A DNA stretch of 64,000 nt from Microvirga terrae (GTDB lineage: Bacteria > Pseudomonadota > Alphaproteobacteria > Rhizobiales > Beijerinckiaceae): assembly GCF_013307435.2 (NCBI RefSeq), contig NZ_CP102845.1:3408001-3472000 (forward strand), written 5' to 3'. The notes under the pieces are model-generated. The model saw only the letters and a list, made by a program, of their open reading frames with translations, had not been told where the DNA came from and made no database searches. Below are positions 9,225 through 18,938 of the stretch, piece after piece (within the stretch, counting starts at the first letter, position 1; each line of letters begins with the position of its first letter). The position numbers were made by a program, and so were the translations under genes.

Positions 9225-9869
9225 ATGTCAGGCCAGCAGCGGATCGCTCTCTTCATTGATGGCGCCAACCTATACGCTACCACCAAAACCCTTGGCTTCG
9301 ATATCGATTACAAGCGCCTGCTGAAGGAATTTCAGAGCCGGGGCATGCTGGTCAGAGCATTCTACTATACGGCGCTTGTAGAAGATCAGGAATATTCTTC
9401 CATCCGCCCCTTGATCGACTGGCTCGATTACAATGGCTACCGGGTGGTGACGAAGCCCACCAAGGAGTTCGTGGATTCCGCCGGCCGCCGCAAGGTGAAA
9501 GGCAATATGGACATCGAGCTTGCCATCGACGCGCTCGAGCTCTCCCCTTACATCGACCACATGGTCCTGTTCTCCGGCGACGGGGATTTCCGGTCGCTGG
9601 TCGAGGCCATGCAGCGCCGCGGCGTGCGCGTCTCCGTGGTCTCCACGGTGACGACCCAGCCTCCGATGGTCGCGGACGAGCTGCGTCGCCAGGCCGACGA
9701 GTTCCTCGACCTGTCGCAGCTCGCCTCCCGCATCGGACGCGATCCCTCCGACCGTCCCCAACGTTCGGGGAACGAGAACGGCGAACGCGTGCGCCCGCAG
9801 CCGCGCAACGGCGCCCTCGAGAGCCGCTACGGCATTCGCCAGCCGCAGGACGACGATCTCGACGTCTGA
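9225..9869 (+). CDS. NYN-domain protein, LabA/DUF88 family
   Basis: 214 residues. The NYN (PIN-like) nuclease fold is shown by three acidic clusters: FIDGANLYA near residues 9-17, KGNMDIELAIDAL near 92-104 and FSGDGDFRSLVEAM near 116-129. NYN proteins are predicted metal-dependent RNases; LabA-type members in Hyphomicrobiales are conserved but poorly characterised. The last 45 residues are polar, Arg/Gln-rich and probably disordered. A stem-loop terminator follows. Confidence 0.85.
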   Translation: MSGQQRIALFIDGANLYATTKTLGFDIDYKRLLKEFQSRGMLVRAFYYTALVEDQEYSSIRPLIDWLDYNGYRVVTKPTKEFVDSAGRRKVKGNMDIELAIDALELSPYIDHMVLFSGDGDFRSLVEAMQRRGVRVSVVSTVTTQPPMVADELRRQADEFLDLSQLASRIGRDPSDRPQRSGNENGERVRPQPRNGALESRYGIRQPQDDDLDV

Positions 9870-9894
9870 CGGCCGCTTTCACGGGCGATGCAGC

Positions 9895-9919
9895 ATGGCC
9901 GGGCCGTCCCGGCCATTTG
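9895..9919. terminator. Stem-loop between convergent genes
   Basis: Perfect 9-bp stem ATGGCCGGG / CCCGGCCAT with a CCGT loop (9895-9916), followed by only a short T-poor tail. It lies between the convergent NYN and ACT-domain genes. Confidence 0.6.
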
Positions 9920-9924
9920 CCGTT

Positions 9925-10455
9925 TCAGAGTGAACTCTCTTCGACCCTGCAGCTCAAGCCGAGCGCTCCGGCCGTATTGCCGACCGTCGCCAGGCACGGA
10001 TCGGTCCGTTCCGCCGGGATCGAGACGGCGAAGCGGGTGACGTAGAGGCCGCCCTCGCTCTCCGGCAGCTTGCGCGCTTCGAGGCGCACGATATTGGCCT
10101 CGTATTGCGTGAAGACCTCCGACAGGCGCGCCACGAGGCCGAGCTGGTCGCCGCCACTGATGGCGATGCGGTGGGTGATGTTGCCGGCGGGACCGGGACT
10201 TGGGTCGAATGCATAGGGGACCGCCCGGATCTCCGCTCCCTCGAGTTCGGCAAGCCGCTTCAGGCCGGCCTCGATTTCGCCCGCGGTCAGCGCCCCCGGA
10301 AGCTCGCAGATCGCGACGAATTCGGCCCCTGAACCCAGCGCCGCGAAGGTCGTGTCTCTCAGGTTTACGCCAACATCGAACAGATGCTCGGCGATGGCCG
10401 CAACGAGGCCAACCCGATCGGGGCCGAGAACCGACACCAGAGCTACGGACGCCAT
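9925..10455 (-). CDS. Tandem ACT-domain protein (GcvR-like amino-acid-binding regulator)
   Basis: 176 residues from an ATG preceded by GGGAGGAAAG, which decides this start over one six codons earlier. The N-terminal ACT repeat begins ASVALVSVLGPDRVGLVAAIAEHL, and a second ACT unit begins near residue 85 (HRIAISGGDQLGLVARLSEVF). This is the GcvR/ACT_7 arrangement: a ligand-sensing protein without a DNA-binding domain. The actual ligand and partner are unknown. It is isolated between a terminator and smpB. Confidence 0.75.
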   Translation of the reverse strand: MASVALVSVLGPDRVGLVAAIAEHLFDVGVNLRDTTFAALGSGAEFVAICELPGALTAGEIEAGLKRLAELEGAEIRAVPYAFDPSPGPAGNITHRIAISGGDQLGLVARLSEVFTQYEANIVRLEARKLPESEGGLYVTRFAVSIPAERTDPCLATVGNTAGALGLSCRVEESSL

Positions 10456-10488
10456 GTCTTTCCTCCCAGGCACTCGATGGGACAGTTA

Positions 10489-10569
10489 GAGCATCGGGTC
10501 CGATGCTCAATCCTTGAGCGGCGCATCGTTGATCGCGAACGACCGGGTCCACGTCACCGCACGATGCGC
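10489..10569. repeat. GCATCG-type intergenic palindromes, copy 1
   Basis: GAGCATCGG / CCGATGCTC form a 9-bp hairpin at 10489-10508. A second pair of perfect 9-bp arms, GCGCATCGT at 10521-10529 and ACGATGCGC at 10561-10569, follows. Related arms recur at 28300-28347 and 44217-44280. Confidence 0.6.
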
Positions 10570-10588
10570 TACGCGCAAGGAAGATCCG

Positions 10589-11062
10589 TCAGCCCTTCTC
10601 GCGCATGAGACGGGCCTTCTCGCGGTTCCAGGACCGTTCCTTCTCCGTCTCGCGCTTGTCGTGCAGCTTCTTGCCCCGCCCGAGGCCGAGCTCCACCTTC
10701 GCCCGTCCGCGATCGTTGAAATAGATCTTGAGCGGGATCACCGTGAACCCCTCGCGCTGGGTGGCGCCGATCAGCTTGTCGATCTGGCGCTTGTGCAGGA
10801 GCAGCCGGCGGGGACGCTTGGTCTCGTGATTGAAGCGGTTCGCCTGGAGGTATTCCGGGATGTAGGCGTTGAAGAGGAAGAACTCTTCGCCCGACGGTCC
10901 GGCATAGGCCTCCCCGATGGTAGCCTTGCCCTGACGCAGGGATTTCACCTCCGTGCCGGTCAGCGCGATTCCGGCCTCGTAGGTATCGAGGATCTCGTAA
11001 TTGAACCGCGCCTTCCTGTTGTCGGCGACGACGCGGTTGGCAGTCTTTGGATCTTTGGACAT
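10589..11062 (-). CDS. smpB: SsrA-binding protein SmpB
   Basis: Binds tmRNA and delivers it to stalled ribosomes for trans-translation. It has 157 residues. The conserved [23 protein letters not shown] block is at residues 37-55, and [24 protein letters not shown] precedes the basic C-terminal tail that enters the decoding centre. The start lies 9 bp after dapA, so the order dapA-smpB is likely one transcript. Confidence 0.97.
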   Translation of the reverse strand: MSKDPKTANRVVADNRKARFNYEILDTYEAGIALTGTEVKSLRQGKATIGEAYAGPSGEEFFLFNAYIPEYLQANRFNHETKRPRRLLLHKRQIDKLIGATQREGFTVIPLKIYFNDRGRAKVELGLGRGKKLHDKRETEKERSWNREKARLMREKG

Positions 11063-11071
11063 GAGCTCGCT

Positions 11072-11956
11072 TTAAGCGTTGATCAGGCCCGCATGGACCA
11101 TGGCCGAGCGAACGGCCTGCTTCGCCCCCTCGGACGCGGGCACCAGCGGCAGCCGCACTGTATCCTCCATGAGTCCGAGCAGGGACGCGGCATATTTCAC
11201 GGGCGTCGGGTTCGTCTCGACGAACAGGCTGGTATGTAGGGGCATGAGCCGGTCCTGGACCTTCAGGGCCGACGCGTAGTCGCCCTTCAGGCAGGCGCTC
11301 TGCATCTCGGCGCAGAGCCGGGGCGCCGCGTTGGACGTAACCGAGATGCAGCCGTGGCCACCATGAGCCATGAAGCCGAGTGCGGTCGCATCCTCGCCGG
11401 AGAGCTGGATGAAGTCCGGCCCCAGGACCTGCCGCTGCAGGCTCGCCCGCGCCATGTTGGCGGTCGCGTCCTTCACGCCGGCGATGTTCTTGAGCTCGTA
11501 GAGCCTCGCCATCGTGTCGACCGCCATGTCGATGATCGACCGTCCCGGGATGTTGTAGATGATGATCGGGATGCCGATGGCGTCGTTGACGGCTTTGAAG
11601 TGCTGGTAGAGGCCCTCCTGCGTGGGCTTGTTGTAATAGGGCGTCACGACCAGGACGGCGTCGGCGCCGACCTTCTCCGCATGCTTGGCGAAGGCCACGG
11701 CCTCCGCGGTGCTGTTGGAGCCGGCCCCGGCGATCACAGGCACCCTGCTCTTCGCCTCCTCGACGCAGATTTCGACCACCCGCTCGTGCTCCTTGTGGCT
11801 GAGCGTGGGGCTCTCGCCCGTCGTGCCCACAGGCACGAGGCCGCTCGTGCCTTCCTGGATCTGCCAGTTGATGAAGGACCGGAATGCCCCCTCATCCACG
11901 GCCCCGTCCTTGAAGGGTGTCACCAGAGCCGTGATGGAGCCTTTGAAGTGGGTCAT
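11072..11956 (-). CDS. dapA: 4-hydroxy-tetrahydrodipicolinate synthase
   Basis: Condenses pyruvate and aspartate semialdehyde, first committed step to lysine and diaminopimelate. The 294-residue TIM-barrel has [14 protein letters not shown] near residues 44-57, the catalytic Tyr in [10 protein letters not shown] near 133-142 and the Schiff-base Lys in GVKDAT near 161. The ATG follows a GAGGA ribosome-binding site. It is divergent from the slt gene across 194 bp. Confidence 0.97.
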   Translation of the reverse strand: MTHFKGSITALVTPFKDGAVDEGAFRSFINWQIQEGTSGLVPVGTTGESPTLSHKEHERVVEICVEEAKSRVPVIAGAGSNSTAEAVAFAKHAEKVGADAVLVVTPYYNKPTQEGLYQHFKAVNDAIGIPIIIYNIPGRSIIDMAVDTMARLYELKNIAGVKDATANMARASLQRQVLGPDFIQLSGEDATALGFMAHGGHGCISVTSNAAPRLCAEMQSACLKGDYASALKVQDRLMPLHTSLFVETNPTPVKYAASLLGLMEDTVRLPLVPASEGAKQAVRSAMVHAGLINA

Positions 11957-12150
11957 GGGGTCATCCTCGATGATCGCGCCGGGCCTTCTCTTGGGCCAAG
12001 GTACACATGGAAAGTTGGGTTTTACACATAGGGGGTGCGGCGCATGCGCGCAAACGTTCGTTCAGGGAGTTGTCCTAGCTCGGCTCTTAGTGTTTCCTCA
12101 AGAGAAACGTCGTCACAATATGATAAAAGGCGGCAGCAAGGGGTTAGCGG

Positions 12151-14202
12151 GTGAGCCTCAACATGCGTCCTCTCCTCGGTCTGGTGACATCCGTCGCGCT
12201 TGTCCCATTCGTCGTCCTCTCCGTTCACGCCGAACCCATTCCCGGCACGCCGGTTCCGGCACAGCCCGCCACTCTGGAAAACTTCGTGCCGAGCGCGCCG
12301 GTGCCGGGTGACCTGGATCACCTGCCGGAGATCTTCAAGGCTTACCGGAACAACGATCTGACCGAGGCTCAGATCCTTAAGACCAAGTTGTCCCAGCCGG
12401 CCTCCCAGGCCGTGGTTGAATGGTTCGCGATCCGAAGCGGTTTCAGCATGGGTCTCGACCGCATGCTCACCTTCCAAAAGGACCATCCGCAGTGGCCGAT
12501 CACCAGCCAGCTCCGGAGAAGAAGCGAGGATGCCCTGCTGGCCGAGCGCAGGCCCCCGTTCCAGGTTCGGGCCTTCTTCGCCAAGCAGCCGCCGGGCACG
12601 CCGGCCGGCCGGGTCGCGCTCGCCTTCGCATTCCAGGCGGACGGCCTCGTCCAGGAGGCGAACGAGAAGATTCGCCACGCCTGGCGGGAGGATACCTTCG
12701 GGTCGGACACGGAGCGGCGCATCCTCGACCGGTTCCCCGACGTCCTCGTGAAAGCCGATCATCGCTTCCGCATGGAGCGGCTCCTTCTCAAGGAGAACTG
12801 GGGCGGCGCCCAGCGCGCGGCAGCGCTCGCAGGCAAGGACTACGAGTTGCTCGTCAAGGCCCGCATGGCGGTGTTCCAGGGCAAGAAGAAGGCGGAGAAA
12901 GCCTTCGCGGCCGTCCCGTCCTCCCTGCGCGGCGATCCCTCCTACCTGTTCTCCAAGGCCCTGCTCCAGCGTCGAAGCAACAATCTGACCGAGGCCGCTG
13001 CGATCATCATGCAGGCGCCGCAAGATCCGGAGCTGCGTGTCGACGGCGATGAATGGTGGGCCGAGCAGCGCCTGATCACCCGCGCCCTGCTCGACAAGGG
13101 CGACCCGAAGACCGCCTATGAGGTGGCGAGCCATCATGCCGCTGAATCGCCCGCGCAGCAGATCGAGGCCGAATTCCATGCGGGATGGATTGCGCTGCGT
13201 TTCCTGAACGACCCGGCAACGGCTTCCAGGCACTTCGCCGCCGTGGCCAAAACCGCCTCGACACCGATTTCCATCTCGCGCATCGCCTATTGGCAGGGGC
13301 GCGCAGCGGAGGCTGCCGGCCAGGGGCAGGACGCCAAGATCTACTACGAGCGGGCGGCCGACCAGCCGACGACCTATTACGGGCAACTCGCCCAGATGAA
13401 GCTCGGGCAGGCCATCACGCTGCGCAAAGTCGATCCTCTGTCCGAGGAGGAACGTGCGGCGTTCGACGCGCTCGTCCCGGTCCAGGCGGTAAAGCTGCTG
13501 CAGCAGATCGGCGAGCAGGATCTTGCCCTGAGCCTCTACACCGACTTGGCCCAGACTCTGACCGATCCGGGGCAGCTCGATGCCCTGGCGGGTCTCGCCA
13601 CCGCCCAGCAGAATCCGCGCGCGGTGCTCGCCATTGGCAAGACGGCCCTGCAACGGGGTTTTCCCCTCGATCAGCATGCCTATCCGCTCGCCGCCATTCC
13701 CGATTTTCAGCCTGTCGGCGACGAAGTCGAGCCGGCCATGGTGTACGCCATCGCCCGTCAGGAGAGCGCCTTCAACCCGCGCGCTGTTTCGAGCGCCGGT
13801 GCGCGTGGCCTGATGCAGCTCATGCCCGCGACCGCGAAGCGCACGGCCCAGCGGTTCGGCGTCGGATTCGATCTGAAGCGGTTGATCGAGGACCCGTCCT
13901 ACAATGCCAAGATCGGATCGGCCCATCTCGGCGAGTTGATGGAGGACTGGAAGGGCTCCTACATCCTTGCGTTCGCTTCCTACAATGCGGGCGGCGGCAA
14001 CGTGATCAAATGGGTCAGGACCTACGGTGACCCGCGCAAGCCGGACGTGGACGAGGTCGACTGGGTCGAGCGCATTCCGTTCTACGAGACCCGCAACTAC
14101 GTGCAACGGGTGCTGGAGAACCTGCGCGTCTACCGGCAACGGCTGAACGACAAGCCGATCCCGGCGATCCCGGCAACGGCGGATGCGACAAGCACCAATT
14201 GA
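12151..14202 (+). CDS. slt: Soluble lytic murein transglycosylase
   Basis: 683 residues. A signal peptide is visible (MRPLLGLVTSVALVPFVVLSVHA), so the enzyme acts in the periplasm on peptidoglycan. The long middle is an alpha-helical superhelix with TPR-like units, and the C-terminal SLT domain carries the catalytic Glu538 in IARQESAFNPRAVS, then GARGLMQLMPATA and SYNAGGGNV. GTG at 12151 is chosen because AAGGGG lies 7 nt before it; the ATG four codons later has no well-placed site. Confidence 0.93.
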   Translation: MSLNMRPLLGLVTSVALVPFVVLSVHAEPIPGTPVPAQPATLENFVPSAPVPGDLDHLPEIFKAYRNNDLTEAQILKTKLSQPASQAVVEWFAIRSGFSMGLDRMLTFQKDHPQWPITSQLRRRSEDALLAERRPPFQVRAFFAKQPPGTPAGRVALAFAFQADGLVQEANEKIRHAWREDTFGSDTERRILDRFPDVLVKADHRFRMERLLLKENWGGAQRAAALAGKDYELLVKARMAVFQGKKKAEKAFAAVPSSLRGDPSYLFSKALLQRRSNNLTEAAAIIMQAPQDPELRVDGDEWWAEQRLITRALLDKGDPKTAYEVASHHAAESPAQQIEAEFHAGWIALRFLNDPATASRHFAAVAKTASTPISISRIAYWQGRAAEAAGQGQDAKIYYERAADQPTTYYGQLAQMKLGQAITLRKVDPLSEEERAAFDALVPVQAVKLLQQIGEQDLALSLYTDLAQTLTDPGQLDALAGLATAQQNPRAVLAIGKTALQRGFPLDQHAYPLAAIPDFQPVGDEVEPAMVYAIARQESAFNPRAVSSAGARGLMQLMPATAKRTAQRFGVGFDLKRLIEDPSYNAKIGSAHLGELMEDWKGSYILAFASYNAGGGNVIKWVRTYGDPRKPDVDEVDWVERIPFYETRNYVQRVLENLRVYRQRLNDKPIPAIPATADATSTN

Positions 14203-14247
14203 AGAGCCAGGATGCCGTTCCGCGCTGCGGGGCATGATCGGACCACC

Positions 14248-15129
14248 ATGAACTGCTCCTATCGCGACCTTTTCGTAACGGCCGCCGACGGAAAGCGGCT
14301 TTACGCCCGTGACTATGGTCCGCAGGCAGGCGATGAAGTCCCGGTCGTCTGCCTGCCCGGACTCGCCAGAACGTCCGAGGATTTCCACGACCTCGCCTGC
14401 GCCCTCAGCATCGACGGCTCCCGTCCGCGCCGCGTCCTGTCCCTGGATTACCGGGGCCGCGGGCGCTCCGATTGGGACGACGACTGGCGCAACTACGACA
14501 TCAAGATCGAACTCAGCGACACCCTGCAGGTTCTGGCTGCCGCCGGAATCGACAAGGCATTCGTCGTCGGGACCTCCCGTGGCGGCCTGATCACCATGGC
14601 CCTGAGCGCCGTCCGACCGGAACTGATCGCCGGAGTGGTCCTGAACGACATCGGTCCGGTTCTTGAACCCGACGGGTTGAAGCGGATCCGCAGCTATGTC
14701 GGTCGGCTCCCTACCCCGCGAACCATGCAGGAGGCTGCCGACATGCTACGGCAGAGGTCTGCGAGCCAGTTTCCCCGCTACACGGAGGAGCAATGGAGAA
14801 AGCTGGCGCAGGGAACCTGGCGTGAGAGCGAGGACGGCCTCCGTCTCGCCTATGACCCCAATCTCATGAAGACGCTCGAAGGCCTCGATCTCGACGCGCC
14901 CCTGGCGGATCTGTGGCCCCTGTTCGAAGCCCTGAAGCCATTCTCCATTCTGGCGATCCGGGGCGCCAACTCCGATCTGCTGACGGCCGCGACCCTGCAG
15001 GCGATGCAGGAGCAGCATCCTCGCCTCATCGCCGTCACCGTGCCCGACCAGGGCCATGCACCTTCGCTCGATGGCGACCTCCTGCAGATCGTCAGGGATT
15101 TCATCGCCGGGACGGCGATCAGGGACTGA
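14248..15129 (+). CDS. Alpha/beta-fold hydrolase
   Basis: 293 residues from the ATG at 14248; an upstream ATG at 14212 would add 12 residues. The nucleophile elbow VGTSRGG holds a Ser near residue 110, the oxyanion region is CLPGLARTSEDF, and the His is in DQGHAPSLDG near the C-terminus. The substrate cannot be inferred. It starts about 46 bp after slt and may be co-transcribed. Confidence 0.85.
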   Translation: MNCSYRDLFVTAADGKRLYARDYGPQAGDEVPVVCLPGLARTSEDFHDLACALSIDGSRPRRVLSLDYRGRGRSDWDDDWRNYDIKIELSDTLQVLAAAGIDKAFVVGTSRGGLITMALSAVRPELIAGVVLNDIGPVLEPDGLKRIRSYVGRLPTPRTMQEAADMLRQRSASQFPRYTEEQWRKLAQGTWRESEDGLRLAYDPNLMKTLEGLDLDAPLADLWPLFEALKPFSILAIRGANSDLLTAATLQAMQEQHPRLIAVTVPDQGHAPSLDGDLLQIVRDFIAGTAIRD

Positions 15130-15285
15130 GGGCCGGCATCGTCTCCCCTGATCGATCTGGTCGGCTCCCGGTTCAGCCGCGTCATCCGGCTGGGTTTTCC
15201 TGATCGGAGAGTTCGCCAAGGAGCTCCTCGCCGTCATCGCCTGAAGCTTTGCGCGGGATCTCGTCTCGCGGCGCGGCAAAAGAAA

Positions 15286-15309
15286 AACCCCGGTGTCGCC
15301 ACCGGGGTT
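15286..15309 (-). terminator. Terminator of the porin gene
   Basis: Perfect 10-bp stem AACCCCGGTG / CACCGGGGTT (15286-15309) with a 4-nt loop. On the minus strand it runs into a T-rich tail (TTTTTCTTTT). Confidence 0.9.
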
Positions 15310-15334
15310 CTCCTATCCAATCAGGCCGAGCCGA

Positions 15335-16609
15335 TTAGAAGTCGCGCTGAACGCGCAGGCGGCCTTCCCAGGAGTCGCCGCTGTCGCGCAGGCGACCATC
15401 GACGAACTGCGGGTTGTTGGTATCGACGTTGGCGTAGAGAACCTCAACACCGATGTCGAGGCCAGCCACCGGCGACCAGATCACGTTGGTGCCGAGGCGC
15501 CACTCGTTGAAGTCGAAGTCGAAGCCGGTCAGAGCCTGAACCTGGTTGCCGTACTCGATGCGAGCATACGAACCGAAGACGTTCTGACGGATGGTCGGGG
15601 TCCAGTAGTGACGCAGACCACCGGCGATCGACCAGCCTTCACCCGTCTCGATGTCGCCATCGAGGCCGATGTAGGCATCAACCACGCGGCCCGTCACGTT
15701 GCTGACCGTGATGTTGCTGCCAGCGCCGAGGTAGGCGAGAGCGCCGTTAGCATAGGTGGCAGCGAGCCAGAGGGCGTCGCCAGCAGCCAGCATCGGCAGG
15801 TTGATCGAGCCCTGAGCCGTCACGGCATAGCCGTACTCGGTGTCCGGGATCGTGCCCTCGAGGATCGGGCCGTAGGCGGCCGTCAGGACGTTGCTGCGGA
15901 TCTGGTGAGCCGCACCGGAGACCTGGAACGAACCCCAGGTGCCAGCGTACTTCAGGTTGGCGACGAGGTCGGGAGCGCGCTGGCCGGCCGAGATGTCAAC
16001 ACCAGCCACGAGAGGGCCGTTGATGATGACGCCGTCAGCAGCCGGAGCGAAGCGGCCTTCTTCAAGAGCCAGCGTGGCCGAGAAGCCGTTGCCGAACGAG
16101 AAGGTGTAGGCCAGGGCGTTCACGGTCGGAGCGTCCGAGAAGCGCAGGGTGCCGAAGTGGCCGGTGGGCAGGTCGCTGTTGTCGAAGAACGACACGGTAC
16201 GACCGGCGGTCAGGCCGCCGAACTGCACGAAGGCCTGGTCGACGATCGCAGTGTCACCGCCGTACACGCCGGTGTTGTGCGTGACGTCGAAGCGCACGAA
16301 GGTGCGGAGCAGACCGTAGGCGGTGGCGGTGCGGGCATCGAGCTGGATGCGGCCACGAGCACGGAAGCCGATCGAATCGTCTTCGCGATCGTTCGCCTCG
16401 AGGTACTGGTACTCGGCGCGAACACGGCCGCCGACGCGGAGGCAGGTTTCGGTGCCGGGGATGTAGAAGAAGCCTGCGCCGTAGGTGGAGCAGACACGAA
16501 CGTATTCGACAGCAGCGGCCTTCTTCGCGGGAAGGTCGGCGGCTTGAGCCCCGGCGACAGCCGCGAGACCCGCGACCGATCCGAGGAAGAGGCTCTTAGC
16601 GAGCTTCAT
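15335..16609 (-). CDS. Major outer-membrane porin (Porin_2 family)
   Basis: 424 residues with a Sec signal peptide cleaved after ...AGAQA, then ADLPAKKAAAVEYVRVCS and the pattern YGAGFFYIPGTETCLRVGGR, diagnostic of the rhizobial Omp2b/RopA porins. The paired cysteines at the start of the barrel are present. The rest alternates in beta-strand fashion and ends RLRVQRDF, with the terminal Phe needed for outer-membrane assembly. It has a terminator and a long 5' region carrying a CtrA-type site. Confidence 0.93.
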   Translation of the reverse strand: MKLAKSLFLGSVAGLAAVAGAQAADLPAKKAAAVEYVRVCSTYGAGFFYIPGTETCLRVGGRVRAEYQYLEANDREDDSIGFRARGRIQLDARTATAYGLLRTFVRFDVTHNTGVYGGDTAIVDQAFVQFGGLTAGRTVSFFDNSDLPTGHFGTLRFSDAPTVNALAYTFSFGNGFSATLALEEGRFAPAADGVIINGPLVAGVDISAGQRAPDLVANLKYAGTWGSFQVSGAAHQIRSNVLTAAYGPILEGTIPDTEYGYAVTAQGSINLPMLAAGDALWLAATYANGALAYLGAGSNITVSNVTGRVVDAYIGLDGDIETGEGWSIAGGLRHYWTPTIRQNVFGSYARIEYGNQVQALTGFDFDFNEWRLGTNVIWSPVAGLDIGVEVLYANVDTNNPQFVDGRLRDSGDSWEGRLRVQRDF

Positions 16610-16879
16610 GGTTAAACCTCCAAAGTTTCGAGACCCTGGGGGGCCGGGTTTTTGTGCTTCGAGTGCTTCGACGAAGCCCTAAACACGTCCCTTTTCCCCT
16701 AGTACCCGGTGGCCCGCCTTTTCGGTCGGAGACACCAGGATCACGACTGGGGTGCCCCCGTCGCTGGAGCCACATTATCCATGACTGGACCGCAGGCAAC
16801 CGAATGAAGGCGCAAAACGGGCAGGAGACGGGGCTTTTCAGGGGCATGTTGCACAAACGCAACGTTCAAAGCTGGCTTC

Positions 16880-16894
16880 TTAACCATTGGTTAA
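16880..16894. promoter_or_regulatory. CtrA-type binding site upstream of the porin gene
   Basis: TTAA-CCATTGG-TTAA matches the TTAA-N7-TTAA consensus of the alphaproteobacterial cell-cycle regulator CtrA. It is also a near-perfect palindrome (CTTAACCA / TGGTTAAG at 16879-16895). It lies about 270 bp upstream of the porin ATG. Binding is inferred from sequence only. Confidence 0.5.
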
Positions 16895-17052
16895 GACTTC
16901 GAGCCCCGAGTTCAGAAATCCTTAAGCAAAAAGGCTTTGGTGGCTGCTTGCCGGGGGGCTGATGACGCGGATCGATGCCTCCATCAGCCCCAACCATAGA
17001 CCACGCCTGTGAATAACGACCGTCACAACTTCGCTAGGCGGGCCTCTGAGGC

Positions 17053-17081
17053 GAAAGAAAAAGGCCGGGCGAACCCGGCCT
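17053..17081 (-). terminator. Terminator of hppD
   Basis: AGGCCGGG / CCCGGCCT stem with a CGAA tetraloop (17062-17081), followed on the minus strand by TTTTTCTTTC. Confidence 0.85.
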
Positions 17082-17108
17082 CTCGTCGAATCGCGGAGCG
17101 GACTGGAC

Positions 17109-18224
17109 CTAGGCCACCTTCGGACCGATCACCCCGCGGCGAATCTGGTCTTCCTCGATCGATTCGAAGAGCGCCTTGAAGTTGCCCTCGCCGAAGCCGT
17201 CATCCCCCTTGCGCTGGATGTATTCGAAGAAGATCGGCCCGATGGCGGTCTTTCCGAAGCGCTGGAGCAGCACCTTCGTGAAACCGCCTTCGACCACGCC
17301 CTCGCCGTCGATCAGGATTCCGTTCTTCCGGAGCCGCTCGAGAGACTCCTCGTGGCTCGGCAAGCGCTTGTCGACGCGGCCGTAGTAGATGTCGTTCGGG
17401 GCTGGCATGAACTCGAGGCCGCCCTCGATGAGCGCTTCGATGGACTCGTAGAGGTCGTGCGAGCCCAACGCCACGTGCTGGATGCCCTCGCCCTTGTATT
17501 CCTGCAGATATTCCTCGATCTGGCCGGTCTCCCCGGCATCCTCGTTGATCGGGATCCGGATCTTGCCGTCCGGGCTCGTCATGGCGCGGGAGTGCAGTCC
17601 GGTCAGCTTTCCCTCGATGTCGAAGTAGCGGATCTGCCGGAAGTTGAAGAGGCGCTCGTAGAATCCCGCCCATTCGTTCAGACGTCCGCGATACACGTTG
17701 TGGGTCAGGTGATCGATGTAATAGAGTCCGACGCCCTTTGGCTTCGGATCGGGCTCGCCGAGCCACTCGAAATCGACATCGTAGATGGAGCCTTTGGCGC
17801 CGTAGCGGTCGACGAAGTAGATCTGAAGTCCACCGATGCCTTCGATGCCCGGAATCTGGAGCTCGTTGGGTCCGACCTGAGTCTCGATCGGCTTGGCGCC
17901 CATGGAAAGGGCGCGGTCGAAGGCATATTTCGCATCGGCCACCCGGAAGGCCATGGCGGGAGCCGAAGGACCATGCTGCGCGGCGAAACGCTCGGCGAAG
18001 GAGCCCGGCTGGGCGTTGACGATGAAGTTGATGTCGCCCTGGCGATAGAGGGTCACGTTCTTGGACCGGTGCCTGGCGACCGCGCTAAAGCCCATCGTCT
18101 TGAAAAGGCGATCCAAGGCCTGCGGGTCGGGATGGCAGAACTCGACGAATTCGAAGCCGTCCGTGCCCATGGGATTGTCGTCGGAAATGGCCGCGGGGGG
18201 CGCATCGTGCGGGAAAGGTCCCAT
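17109..18224 (-). CDS. hppD: 4-hydroxyphenylpyruvate dioxygenase
   Basis: Non-haem iron enzyme that turns 4-hydroxyphenylpyruvate into homogentisate in tyrosine breakdown. The 371-residue protein starts at an ATG with an AGGAGG site 6 nt upstream; a start 20 codons earlier is rejected. The 2-His-1-Glu iron ligands are visible: His172 (DHLTHNV), His250 (QHVALGSHD) and Glu334 (FFEYIQRKG). The C-terminus has the family pattern GFGEGNFKALFESIEEDQ. It is the last gene of the marR-maiA-hppD run and is followed by a terminator. Confidence 0.97.
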   Translation of the reverse strand: MGPFPHDAPPAAISDDNPMGTDGFEFVEFCHPDPQALDRLFKTMGFSAVARHRSKNVTLYRQGDINFIVNAQPGSFAERFAAQHGPSAPAMAFRVADAKYAFDRALSMGAKPIETQVGPNELQIPGIEGIGGLQIYFVDRYGAKGSIYDVDFEWLGEPDPKPKGVGLYYIDHLTHNVYRGRLNEWAGFYERLFNFRQIRYFDIEGKLTGLHSRAMTSPDGKIRIPINEDAGETGQIEEYLQEYKGEGIQHVALGSHDLYESIEALIEGGLEFMPAPNDIYYGRVDKRLPSHEESLERLRKNGILIDGEGVVEGGFTKVLLQRFGKTAIGPIFFEYIQRKGDDGFGEGNFKALFESIEEDQIRRGVIGPKVA

Positions 18225-18311
18225 GATTTTCCTCCTGGTGTGCTGCTGTCGACCGACAGGTCTCGGCTTGTGAAAACAACGCATTCGCCCTGAAGCGGAT
18301 GCGATTCTTGG

Positions 18312-18938
18312 TCAGATCGCGTCGGGCTGATTGGCCGGAGCCGCGTCCTGAAAGGCCTTGTGCGCGGAGCAGGCCGCATCCACGGCCGCGATCTTCGGAT
18401 ACGCATCGAGGGGGACGTTGAACCGTCGTGCATTGAAGACCTGCGGCACGAGATAGACATCCGCCAGGGAGATCTTGGACCCGAACGCATAAGGCCCGGG
18501 GCCGAGCAGCGCCTCGATGGCGTCGAAGCCCTCGCGGACCCAATGGGCATACCAGTCGTCGGCGGCTGCCTGATCGTGTCCGAGGCGGTTCTTGAGGTAG
18601 GCCAGGGTCCCGGAATTGTTGAGCGGGTGGATATCGCACGCGATCAGGCTGGCGATCGCCCTCACCTTGGCCCGGGTCACCGCACCAACCGGCAGCAGGG
18701 GCGGCTCGGGGTAGACCTCGTCGAGGTACTCGAGGATTGCCGGAGACTGGATCAGCGTGGTGGCGCCGATCTCGAGGGACGGCACGCGCCCCTGCGGATT
18801 GACCGCCTTGTAAGTCTCCTCGCGCTGCTCCCCCTTCAGCAGGTTGACCGAGACGGACTCGTAGGTCACGCCCTTCAGGTTGAGGGCGATCCTGACCCGG
18901 TAGGCCGCCGAGGAGCGGAAATAAGTATAGAGCTTCAC
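18312..18938 (-). CDS. maiA: Maleylacetoacetate isomerase (zeta-class GST)
   Basis: Isomerises maleylacetoacetate to fumarylacetoacetate, using glutathione. It has 208 residues. The zeta-class motif SSAAYRVRIAL is at residues 9-19 and GRVPSLEIG at about 50-58. Its ATG overlaps the marR stop by 4 nt (ATGA), so the two genes are translationally coupled. hppD follows 87 bp downstream on the same strand. Confidence 0.94.
   Translation of the reverse strand: MKLYTYFRSSAAYRVRIALNLKGVTYESVSVNLLKGEQREETYKAVNPQGRVPSLEIGATTLIQSPAILEYLDEVYPEPPLLPVGAVTRAKVRAIASLIACDIHPLNNSGTLAYLKNRLGHDQAAADDWYAHWVREGFDAIEALLGPGPYAFGSKISLADVYLVPQVFNARRFNVPLDAYPKIAAVDAACSAHKAFQDAAPANQPDAI

Larger units (their letters stand above)
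16610..17108. other. Porin upstream region and hppD downstream region
   Basis: 499 bp with no supported gene. From left to right it holds the porin leader and promoter region (minus strand), a TTAA-N7-TTAA site at 16880-16894 and the hppD terminator at 17053-17081. Short open frames on both strands have no ribosome-binding sites or recognisable products. Confidence 0.6.
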
